A DNA stretch of 7,379 bases. Origin: Bacteroidota bacterium. Lineage in GTDB: Bacteria; Bacteroidota; Bacteroidia; Bacteroidales; UBA4417. Within the stretch, counting starts at the first letter, position 1. Every line of letters starts with the position of its first letter. Where the stretch lies: the NCBI GenBank assembly GCA_020048595.1, contig JAIFMH010000201.1, positions 1 to 7,379 on the forward strand, written 5' to 3'. A program made the position numbers and the translations under genes. The notes below the pieces were generated by a model. It saw only the letters and a program-made list of their open reading frames with translations, had not been told where the DNA came from and did no database searches. Positions 1 to 5,937 of the stretch are shown in pieces.

Positions 1-1306
1 TCCTGCAAAGGCTACTGTTACATTTGATCCTGCTGATCTTATAAAACTATACAGCGGAGCCGGACAGCAGCCCATAGCAATGACTGATCCCGCAAATCTG
101 GAAGTCAAATATACTTTTAACGGCAGTCAGACTCTTCCTTTAAATGCAGGAACATATACTGTAGTCGGAACTATAAATGATATGAACTATGTAGGTAGTG
201 ATTCTGCAACTTTCATTATTCAGCAGGCTATAGCAACTCTATCATTTAATCCGGCTGATTTATTAAAAACATACAGCGGAGTCGGAATGCAGCCTTTGGT
301 TTTAACACATCCTGCAAACCTGAGCTACAATCTCACTTTTAATGGAAGTTCAGTACTACCGCTAAATACAGGCTCCTATCCTGTACTTGCTACTATTAAT
401 GATCTGAACTATGCAGGTAGCAGTTTGGCAACATTTGTAATAAAAAAAGCTGAGGCAACCGTTAAAGCTGATGATAAAGTAATCAGGCAGTGTGATCCTC
501 TTCCAAAGTACACGGCAACTTACAGTGGATTTGTAAATGGTGAAAACTCTTCAGTAGTTACTTCTTTATCTTTTGCTCTTAGTCCTGTTTATAAAGGTGT
601 AGCCGGTGTTTACCAGATAATACCTTCAGCTAGCGCTGCAAACTATTCATTCAATCCTGTAAACGGAATACTTTATGTTAATCCATATGGATCAGGTACC
701 AAAAATATTAAAACCAGTCTGGTATGTATAACGCCTATAACGAAGGATGAAAATGGATATACTTTCATAGCTAATTTTAAATATGAAAATCCGAATGCTA
801 CGCCGGTATATGTTCCGGTTGGAATTGATAATAAGATTACAGGAATGGGCAAATTTGATAGTAAACAGCAACCTGTTTTATTTATGCCCGGCACCGGAAC
901 CTGGCAGGCCCGATTTGATGGAACTAAAGTAACCTGGTCTGTAACTTCATATTATGGAACGCATAAGACAGCAACAGCTTCATACGCCAGTTCAACATCC
1001 AATAAATGTTCAAAAGCATCAGAAACTGAAATTCCGGATGAAGTAGCAGCCTTAGTTAAAATTGAGGAACCAAAAGCTTATCCGAATCCAACATCGGATA
1101 AGGTCTATATAACTATAGGTGATAGTGATGTTTCGGAAAAAGATGTTCTTATAAGCGATTTCTTAGGCAAAATTGTTAAAGCGGAAATTAGCAATATGGA
1201 CGGTCCTTTATTGCAGGTCGACTTTTCAGCCTTCAAACCTGGCGTGTATTTTATTCGTATAGCTATTGACGGTAAACAACAGCTATTCAGAATTATTAAA
1301 AGATAG
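1..1306 (+). CDS. MBG-repeat surface/secreted protein with T9SS type A sorting domain (5' partial)
   Basis: The reading frame is open from the left edge (first full codon at base 2), so the ATG at 80 is internal and the true N-terminus lies outside the window. The visible part begins with two tandem beta-rich MBG-type repeats of exactly 74 codons (from 11 and from 233) and a third, diverged MBG-like unit (about 455-685) containing a YSGFVNGE stretch. A conserved-looking linker of unknown function follows (about 686-1060; it has VPVGIDNKITG and LFMPGTGTW). The protein ends in a typical type IX secretion sorting domain (about 1070-1303): a YPNPTSDK motif, then FKPGVYFIRI and a basic end, IIKR. 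Family knowledge: such proteins cross the outer membrane through T9SS, the sorting domain is removed and the protein is usually anchored to the surface; MBG repeats are typical stalk modules of large adhesin-like proteins. Ligand and full length are unknown. A strong terminator follows the stop codon. Confidence 0.9.
   Translation, partial: PAKATVTFDPADLIKLYSGAGQQPIAMTDPANLEVKYTFNGSQTLPLNAGTYTVVGTINDMNYVGSDSATFIIQQAIATLSFNPADLLKTYSGVGMQPLVLTHPANLSYNLTFNGSSVLPLNTGSYPVLATINDLNYAGSSLATFVIKKAEATVKADDKVIRQCDPLPKYTATYSGFVNGENSSVVTSLSFALSPVYKGVAGVYQIIPSASAANYSFNPVNGILYVNPYGSGTKNIKTSLVCITPITKDENGYTFIANFKYENPNATPVYVPVGIDNKITGMGKFDSKQQPVLFMPGTGTWQARFDGTKVTWSVTSYYGTHKTATASYASSTSNKCSKASETEIPDEVAALVKIEEPKAYPNPTSDKVYITIGDSDVSEKDVLISDFLGKIVKAEISNMDGPLLQVDFSAFKPGVYFIRIAIDGKQQLFRIIKR
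11..232 (+). repeat. MBG-type repeat unit 1 (74 codons)
   Basis: Coding repeat inside the surface protein. It has the order FDPADL, then YSG.G.QP, then DPANL, TFNGS, LPLN.G.Y and TIND.NY.GS, matching the next unit residue for residue with no insertion or deletion. Further copies may exist upstream of the window. Confidence 0.8.
233..454 (+). repeat. MBG-type repeat unit 2 (74 codons)
   Basis: Second copy of the 222-base coding repeat, in the same frame and of the same length as unit 1 (FNPADL, YSGVGMQP, HPANL, TFNGSS, LPLNTGSY, TINDLNYAGS). Many codon differences from unit 1 indicate an old duplication rather than a recent one. A third, more diverged unit starts at 455 with the same spacing. 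Confidence 0.8.
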
Positions 1307-1315
1307 AATAATGAA

Positions 1316-1354
1316 CAGAAGAAAGGATGTTATGCATCCTTTCTTCTGATTTTT
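1316..1354 (+). terminator. Rho-independent terminator after the T9SS-sorted protein
   Basis: A perfect 14-bp stem is formed by 1316-1329 and 1335-1348 (left arm CAGAAGAAAGGATG), with a 5-nt loop TTATG, and is followed by ATTTTT. It begins 10 bases after the stop codon and separates the surface-protein gene from the cyclase gene, so the two are probably not co-transcribed. Confidence 0.9.
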
Positions 1355-1431
1355 AAACAAATTGGTACTATGCTCGGTTTATTGTATTCAAACACTTTAT
1401 CTACCAGGATCACCTGAACTAAATCTTATAT

Positions 1432-3372
1432 ATGAAAAAGGTAAAACTCTTGCTTTTAATGCTTTTGACCGCATTTTACAGCCAAAGCTTTGCCCAGACC
1501 AATAAGACTGACAGCTTAATAAATGTGATTAAGACTTCCCGCGAGGATACTGTTAAAGTAAATACTCTTATTGCTTTATCCGGGAGCCTGCTTAATTCAA
1601 ATTCCGAAGATGCTTTACGATACGCAAATGATGCCAAAATACTGGCAGACAAACTCGGATTTAAGCGTGGACAAGCTTATGCTTTAAAGAGCATTGGAAT
1701 GGTTTATTATTTCCAGGGTAAGTATATTGAAACGTTGCCGTTTTGGAAGCAATCTTTGAATACATTCAGGTCAATAGGTGATAGAAAGGGGATTTCCAAC
1801 ATGCTAAGTAACATGGGTGCAGTAAACTTTAATGGCGGAGATGATGAAAACGCCATTAAAAATTACCTTGAATCACTCAGGATGGCAGAAGAAATAGGGG
1901 ATACACTTCGCATTGCTACCGCGCTTGTAAATATTGGTGCTGTGTATTTTAATAAGCAAGGTACCCATGACAGAGCGTTGCAGTATTATCTGAAAGCACT
2001 TCCTTTGAGTGAGGACTTGGGTGATAATGATGCTATTGGAACCTCCGCAGTGAATATCGGTGAAATTTATCTGGCAAGGGGTGATAATAAATCTGCAATG
2101 GTTTACTTTGAAAAAGCTTTGAAAGCCTACAAGAAATCTGAAAACGGAAATGTGCCATATGCCTTATATAACATAGGAAGAGTGTATGGTCAACGAAAGG
2201 ATTTTACACTTGCAATCAGTTATCAGCAGGAAGCTTTTAATCTCGCTAAAACATTAAATAAAAAGCTCGAAATGTCACAGGCTTCAATTGGCCTGGCTGA
2301 AACATACCGGCAAAAAGGGGATTACGCTACAGCCATTGCCAATTTTATTACAGCTAAAGATATTGCAACAGAAATAGGTGCTAACTATGAGTTGAAAAAT
2401 GCCTACCAAGGTCTGGCAGAGCTATACGAAATAGTATCAGATTACAGAAATGCCTATAAATTTCAAACACTCTTCACTGCAATAAAAGATAAATTGTACA
2501 ATGCAGAAATGGATAAAAAGAATCAGGTTGTAACACTCAATTTTGATCTGGAGAAAAAACAGGTAGAAGTTAACCTTCTTACCAAGGACAAGGCACTTCA
2601 GGAACTGGATTTACAGCGTCAGAAAACTATTCGTAATGCAACAAGCATAACCGGAATTCTTTTGCTTTTATTGGCAATGGGGTTATATAGAAACTACAGG
2701 TACGTTCGCAAAACAAAGAAAATAATCGAAAATGAAAAGGAAAGATCTGATAAGCTATTATTGAATATTTTACCTTTTGAAACTGCAGAAGAACTTAAGG
2801 AAAAAGGCTCCGCCACACCTAAGCAGTATGAAATGGTGTCGGTGCTTTTCACTGATTTTAAAGGGTTTACAGCCATTGCTGAAAAACTTACGCCTGAACA
2901 ATTGGTAGAAGAACTAAATCATTGTTTTCTTGAATTTGACCTTATTATTGATAAATATAATCTTGAAAAAATTAAGACAATCGGAGATTCCTATATGTGT
3001 GCAGGTGGTATCCCGGTTGTTAATAAGTCAAATCCGGTTGATGCAGTAAAGGCAGGCCTTGAGATACAAGCCTATATGGATCGTTTAAAGGTAGAAAGAT
3101 ATGCCAAAGGTCAGGATTGTTGGGAATTGAGGGTTGGAATACACACAGGAAAGGTTATTGCAGGTGTTGTTGGGAAAAATAAATTTGCTTACGATATATG
3201 GGGCGACGCAGTAAATACAGCCAGCCGAATGGAATCGAGCGGAGCTCCCGGGAAAGTCAATATTTCGGGTGATACCTACGAACTGGTAAAAGACCAGTTT
3301 AACTGTGAATACCGTGGTAAAGTAAAGGCCAAAAACAAAGGGGAAATTGATATGTACTTTGTTGAAGCCTGA
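1432..3372 (+). CDS. Membrane-bound class III adenylate cyclase with N-terminal TPR sensor region
   Basis: Predicted to make cAMP from ATP in the cytoplasm under control of a TPR region outside the inner membrane. Order of parts (646 aa): signal peptide 1-21 (MKK, leucine-rich core, likely cleavage SFA|Q); about seven TPR units at 84-356, possibly one more near 43-80; a charged, probably coiled-coil stretch 359-398; one membrane helix about 404-418; a linker helix 422-447 of the kind that precedes cyclase domains; the cyclase domain 465-643. Two-metal aspartates are visible at D475 (FTDFKGF) and D519 (TIGDSYM). K515 and D588 (YDIWGD) are the adenine-selecting pair, whereas guanylate cyclases usually have Glu and Cys there. 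N595 and R599 (NTASR) are the transition-state residues. All key residues are present on one chain, as expected for a homodimeric enzyme. The start fits the signal peptide; no Shine-Dalgarno or clear -7 element is seen upstream. The signal sensed is unknown. Confidence 0.92.
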   Translation: MKKVKLLLLMLLTAFYSQSFAQTNKTDSLINVIKTSREDTVKVNTLIALSGSLLNSNSEDALRYANDAKILADKLGFKRGQAYALKSIGMVYYFQGKYIETLPFWKQSLNTFRSIGDRKGISNMLSNMGAVNFNGGDDENAIKNYLESLRMAEEIGDTLRIATALVNIGAVYFNKQGTHDRALQYYLKALPLSEDLGDNDAIGTSAVNIGEIYLARGDNKSAMVYFEKALKAYKKSENGNVPYALYNIGRVYGQRKDFTLAISYQQEAFNLAKTLNKKLEMSQASIGLAETYRQKGDYATAIANFITAKDIATEIGANYELKNAYQGLAELYEIVSDYRNAYKFQTLFTAIKDKLYNAEMDKKNQVVTLNFDLEKKQVEVNLLTKDKALQELDLQRQKTIRNATSITGILLLLLAMGLYRNYRYVRKTKKIIENEKERSDKLLLNILPFETAEELKEKGSATPKQYEMVSVLFTDFKGFTAIAEKLTPEQLVEELNHCFLEFDLIIDKYNLEKIKTIGDSYMCAGGIPVVNKSNPVDAVKAGLEIQAYMDRLKVERYAKGQDCWELRVGIHTGKVIAGVVGKNKFAYDIWGDAVNTASRMESSGAPGKVNISGDTYELVKDQFNCEYRGKVKAKNKGEIDMYFVEA

Positions 3373-3516
3373 TGCTATTTTTGCAATAACTCATTTCCGG
3401 ATTGCTTTGCCCGTCAGTAAGTACTTTCCTGTAGGAATCATATTGGTTTTATGAAATTTCTTAGGTGTTTCAAACAGATATTTTCAGAAATTTAAGCAAA
3501 TTCAGGTTTTTATTCA

Positions 3517-3545
3517 TTGGTTTTTCTGATAACGTTGTATATTTG
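3517..3545 (+). promoter_or_regulatory. Candidate Bacteroidota sigma-ABfr promoter for the HNH-like gene
   Basis: A perfect TAnnTTTG -7 element (TATATTTG, 3538-3545) lies 18 bases downstream of a TTG (3517-3519) that can act as the -33 element. This is close to the spacing of the phylum's housekeeping promoters. Transcription would begin around 3550, giving a leader of about 130 nt before the ATG at 3679. In AT-rich DNA such a match can arise by chance. Confidence 0.5.
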
Positions 3546-3573
3546 CGGTACTTAATAAAATAGAAGTAAATCT

Positions 3574-3604
3574 GATTCCATATTGATAGTGTATCTATGG
3601 GATT
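3574..3604 (+). promoter_or_regulatory. Interrupted inverted repeat in the leader of the HNH-like gene
   Basis: CCATA (3578-3582) pairs with TATGG (3596-3600), and inside it GATA (3585-3588) pairs with TATC (3592-3595) around a GTG loop. Only a TT bulge (3583-3584) breaks the symmetry. The outer stem can extend to 3574/3604 as RNA with two G-U pairs. It sits about 25-55 bases past the predicted start of transcription, so it could be an operator or an RNA hairpin. No function is proven. Confidence 0.35.
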
Positions 3605-3678
3605 TTATCCGTTAGTTTAGGTCATCTAAATAAATACGGTACTATTCAAAGCTTATATCCCTAATATTCCTGAAGAAA

Positions 3679-4269
3679 ATGAAAAGCGAAAAGGTTAGGA
3701 TTTATCCTGGCGAAGAATTTAGAGAAATCGAAGTGGACTATTCCGTAAAACTGCGTTATGCGGTTTCTAACTACGGAAGAATGGTGAGTTTTACTGACGA
3801 AATAAAAAGCGGCAGATTACTTAAAGGAACAGTTTCACAAGGGTATAAAGTATTCCGATTTAAAATATATCGGAATAAGAAAATGCTTAATTCACATCTG
3901 TTCATATGCAGACTAGTTGCACAGTATTTTATTCCTAAGACTGCAGACGATCAGAATCATGTTTTACATTTGGATTACTGCCGGAACAATGATCAGGTCA
4001 GCAACCTTAAATGGGCTACCGAAACTGAAAGATTAGAGCATATCAGGAAAAGTCCACATGTAATACAGGCAAAAAAAAACCGGCTTATACCTGCTACTGC
4101 TATTGACGGTCACAAATTAACTGTGACAAGGGTAATGCTTATTAAAAAGCTACTTGCCAATCCGAAGCAAACAACCCGCTTAAAAATGATCGCTAAACAA
4201 TTTGGCGTAAGTGAAATGCAGATCAGAAGAATTAAGAGCGGCGAAAACTGGGGATATATAAAAGTTTAA
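3679..4269 (+). CDS. NUMOD4/HNH endonuclease-like protein with C-terminal helix-turn-helix
   Basis: A complete 196-residue basic protein. Residues about 8-36 form a NUMOD4-like segment ending in YAVSNYGRMVSF. Residues about 70-115 are an HNH-type (HNH_3-like) module: RLVAQYFIP, then H97-L-D99, N103-N104 and N109-L-K-W112. Residues about 150-190 form a helix-turn-helix (MIAKQFGVSEMQIRRIKSGENW), like the DNA-binding tails of phage and intron homing endonucleases. Two HNH positions are unusual: the residue before H97 is Leu rather than the typical Asp or Asn metal ligand, and the residue before RLVA is Cys77 rather than His. No intron, intein or phage gene surrounds it. Family knowledge supports DNA binding; whether it still cuts DNA is doubtful, and a role as a chromosomal regulator is inference. 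The start is the first ATG after the promoter and leader and gives the full NUMOD4 segment. Confidence 0.8.
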   Translation: MKSEKVRIYPGEEFREIEVDYSVKLRYAVSNYGRMVSFTDEIKSGRLLKGTVSQGYKVFRFKIYRNKKMLNSHLFICRLVAQYFIPKTADDQNHVLHLDYCRNNDQVSNLKWATETERLEHIRKSPHVIQAKKNRLIPATAIDGHKLTVTRVMLIKKLLANPKQTTRLKMIAKQFGVSEMQIRRIKSGENWGYIKV

Positions 4270-4432
4270 ATTTAACTTTTTAGTAGGATACGGCTACTGC
4301 TTGTAGATGTATTAAGCTCTTTTTAAGAAAAATGTGGAGAAGAGTTCGGTTAATAGACTCAAACAAGGTGAAAGGTAAGTGTTCCTGATTTCAATGCCGG
4401 TTCGAATTGGCACTTTATTAGGAGAGCAATAA

Positions 4433-4478
4433 TTCTGCAACATTTTAAAGCAGAACTTTATATTATCTCTTTTTTTTT
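4433..4478 (+). terminator. Weak terminator candidate in the convergent gap
   Basis: TTCTGC (4433-4438) pairs with GCAGAA (4450-4455) around an 11-nt loop, and a run of nine T lies at 4470-4478. The T-run starts 14 bases after the stem, too far for a classical intrinsic terminator, and the stem is short. On the opposite strand the stem is followed only by TTATT. It may nonetheless help end transcription between the HNH-like gene and guaD. Confidence 0.25.
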
Positions 4479-4495
4479 ATTAATACTCTTTCAAA

Positions 4496-4975
4496 TTAAT
4501 ACGGGATTTTATTTGTTTCCTCCACCCATTTGTCAAAAATGACATTGGCCTCTTTCTGCAGCAACTGAATTGGTTTCAAGCTACGCTGTTCAATCGGTAA
4601 AGCGAGTTCAGTATAAAATAATTCGTCATCAAATCCTGCCCGGGAGGCATCAATACGGTTGGCTGCATAATAAAGCTTGTCAATGCGAGCCCACATAATA
4701 GCGCCCAGGCACATGGGACAAGGCTCGCAACTGGCATAAATTTCGCAACCTGATAAGTCGAAAGTATCCAACGTTTTGCATGCTTCACGTATAGCAACAA
4801 CTTCTGCATGGGCAGTTGGATCGTTGGTAGAAGTAACGCAATTACCAACAGCTGAAATAATTTCTCCATTGCGCACTACCACAGCTCCAAATGGCCCGCC
4901 TTTGCCCGTAATTATATTTTCTTCGGCTTTTTTAATTGCCTCAAGCATGTATTGTTCCTTATTGTTTATTGCCAT
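4496..4975 (-). CDS. guaD: Guanine deaminase (cytidine-deaminase fold)
   Basis: Converts guanine to xanthine and ammonia in the cytoplasm, for purine salvage or use of guanine as a nitrogen source. The 159-residue length matches the small bacterial GuaD (156 aa in Bacillus subtilis) rather than the large amidohydrolase-type enzyme. The zinc site is complete: H56-A-E58, with E58 the proton shuttle, and PCPMC with C86 and C89. GuaD-specific features include GGPFGAV (26-32), N45 at the guanine-binding position, NDPTAHAE, AGFDD (113-117) and a C-terminal Tyr (Y159) in the tail that closes the partner's active site in the domain-swapped dimer. These separate it from TadA and dCMP deaminases. It lies 124 bases downstream of aat on the same strand. 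A weak -7-like TAATATTG (4994-5001, - strand) precedes it by 18 bases, so it may have its own promoter or be read through from aat. Confidence 0.93.
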   Translation of the reverse strand: MAINNKEQYMLEAIKKAEENIITGKGGPFGAVVVRNGEIISAVGNCVTSTNDPTAHAEVVAIREACKTLDTFDLSGCEIYASCEPCPMCLGAIMWARIDKLYYAANRIDASRAGFDDELFYTELALPIEQRSLKPIQLLQKEANVIFDKWVEETNKIPY

Positions 4976-5099
4976 TTTTTGTGTCTGCTAATGCAATATT
5001 ATAAATGTTATTTTAATTTTTAATGCCGGATTCAGGATCTTCGTTTTCTTTATTATTTGTAAACATTTCCTCTGCCTCATTCGTAAATCTCTGCCTGTT

Positions 5100-5792
5100 C
5101 TATTCCCTTTTACTCCACGATCCTGAAACATCCTCAATCAACAGAGCCTTTTCGAGGATCTGTATATACTGGCTCCTTGGTATCATTTCACCTCCAAGAC
5201 TTTCAAGGTGGTTTGTATATACCTGGGCATCAATAATTTTGAAATCCCAGGTGCTTAATTTTTCAACCAGATGATAAAACGCAACTTTTGACGCATTCGT
5301 AACATGATGAAACATCGATTCTCCAAAATAAGCTTTGCCTATTGCAACACCATATAATCCTCCTACCAGTTCTCCATCCAGCCAGGCTTCGGCTGAGTGA
5401 GCAAAGCCAGCCTTGTGGAGGTCGGAATATGCATTTTTCATCTCACGGGTAATCCAGGTGCCTTTTTCGCCTCTGCGCGGTGTTTTGGCGCAATTTTTTA
5501 TTACTTCCTCGAAAGCTGTATCAATTGTAATAGTAAATTGTTGTTTTTTTATGCTTTGCTTCAGGCTATGCGAAATAATCATTTTATCAGGGAAGAGAAC
5601 CATTCGCGGATCAGGCGACCACCAAAGAATAGGCATTCCTTTTTCATACCAGGGGAAAATCCCTTTCGAATATGCAAGCTTAAGCCGGTCAATGCTTAAA
5701 TCACCTCCAATAGCAAGCAGCCCGGACTCATCAGCTTCATCAAGGTCAGGGAACTCAAGGCTTCGTCGTGAGATTTCAAAAGGCATAGGCAT
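5100..5792 (-). CDS. aat: Leucyl/phenylalanyl-tRNA-protein transferase
   Basis: Transfers Leu or Phe from aminoacyl-tRNA to the N-terminal Arg or Lys of proteins, creating a primary N-degron recognised by ClpS and degraded by ClpAP; it acts in the cytoplasm. The 230-residue length is close to the E. coli enzyme (234). Family motifs are present in order: GLLAIGGDLS (24-33), GIFPWY (44-49), WWSPDPRMVL (57-66), GTWIT (111-115), AHSAEAW and GELVGGLYG (131-148), FGESMF (156-161), NASK (166-169), IDAQ (187-190) and SLGGEMIPR (198-206). E158, D188 and Q190 match E. coli E156, D186 and Q188, which have been implicated in catalysis. Met1 (5792) and Met3 (5786) are both possible starts; Met1 lies only a few bases after the predicted transcription start. 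No clpS or clpA is in the window. After the TAG stop the same frame stays open for 28 more codons. Confidence 0.96.
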   Translation of the reverse strand: MPMPFEISRRSLEFPDLDEADESGLLAIGGDLSIDRLKLAYSKGIFPWYEKGMPILWWSPDPRMVLFPDKMIISHSLKQSIKKQQFTITIDTAFEEVIKNCAKTPRRGEKGTWITREMKNAYSDLHKAGFAHSAEAWLDGELVGGLYGVAIGKAYFGESMFHHVTNASKVAFYHLVEKLSTWDFKIIDAQVYTNHLESLGGEMIPRSQYIQILEKALLIEDVSGSWSKRE

Positions 5793-5803
5793 AATTAATA
5801 ATG

Positions 5804-5811
5804 CAAATATA
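5804..5811 (-). promoter_or_regulatory. Candidate -7 promoter element for aat
   Basis: Read on the - strand the bases are TATATTTG, a perfect TAnnTTTG match, 11 bases before the aat ATG. A good -33 TTG is not found at the usual distance; the nearest is a TTCTGG roughly 21-26 bases upstream. If used, the leader would be shorter than about 10 nt, making the aat mRNA nearly leaderless. Confidence 0.35.
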
Positions 5812-5849
5812 ACGCAGTTGCAGGGCTTTTGCCAGAAGTAATAAATTTA

Positions 5850-5869
5850 ATCTGATAAAATAGTCAGAT
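5850..5869. repeat. Short perfect inverted repeat upstream of aat
   Basis: ATCTGA (5850-5855) and TCAGAT (5864-5869) flank an 8-nt AT-rich spacer in the gap between the fucosidase stop and the aat start. There is no T-run on either strand to make it a terminator. It could be a protein-binding site 40-60 bases before the aat -7 element, or chance. Confidence 0.25.
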
Positions 5870-5937
5870 AAATTAACCGGAAAGCGTTTTTACTCTATTA
5901 TTTTCCTGTTTTATTTACTCGAATTTAAATGAGCTTA

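Larger units (their letters stand above)
3373..3678. other. Non-coding spacer between the cyclase and the HNH-like gene
   Basis: An AT-rich stretch of 306 bases with no credible ORF. Its left half (3373-3500) shows no convincing terminator for the cyclase gene, only a weak 5-bp GCAAT/ATTGC pair without a T-run. Its right half holds a promoter candidate (3517-3545) and an interrupted inverted repeat (3574-3604), both placed to serve the HNH-like gene. Confidence 0.6.

Noticed and set aside
80..82. ATG at 80 as the start of the surface protein.
   Set aside because: It falls inside the first 74-codon repeat, and the frame is open to base 2 with repeat-matching residues.
3383..3405. GCAAT/ATTGC hairpin just after the cyclase stop as a terminator.
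   Set aside because: The stem is only 5 bp with a 13-nt loop and is not followed by a T-run.
4282..4298. AGTAG/CTACT hairpin after the HNH-like gene as a terminator.
   Set aside because: The stem is only 5 bp with no adjacent T-run; likely chance.
4342..4415. tRNA-like pieces: a D-arm-like GAGT/ACTC pair (4342-4345 and 4357-4360) and a T-loop-like GGTTCGAAT inside TGCC/GGCA (4395-4412).
   Set aside because: No matching acceptor stem or anticodon arm can be drawn, and the T-stem fails with a standard 7-nt loop. It may be a chance match or a decayed remnant; a tRNA covariance-model scan would decide.
4496..4975. Annotation as tRNA-adenosine deaminase (TadA) or cytidine/dCMP deaminase.
   Set aside because: The HAE and PCxxC zinc motifs are shared, but NDPTAHAE, AGFDD and the C-terminal Tyr tail match guanine deaminase more closely.
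5397..5841. Long + strand open frames opposite aat, and similar ones opposite guaD and the fucosidase gene.
   Set aside because: They lie entirely antisense to well-supported genes, have no recognisable protein features and look like coding shadows.
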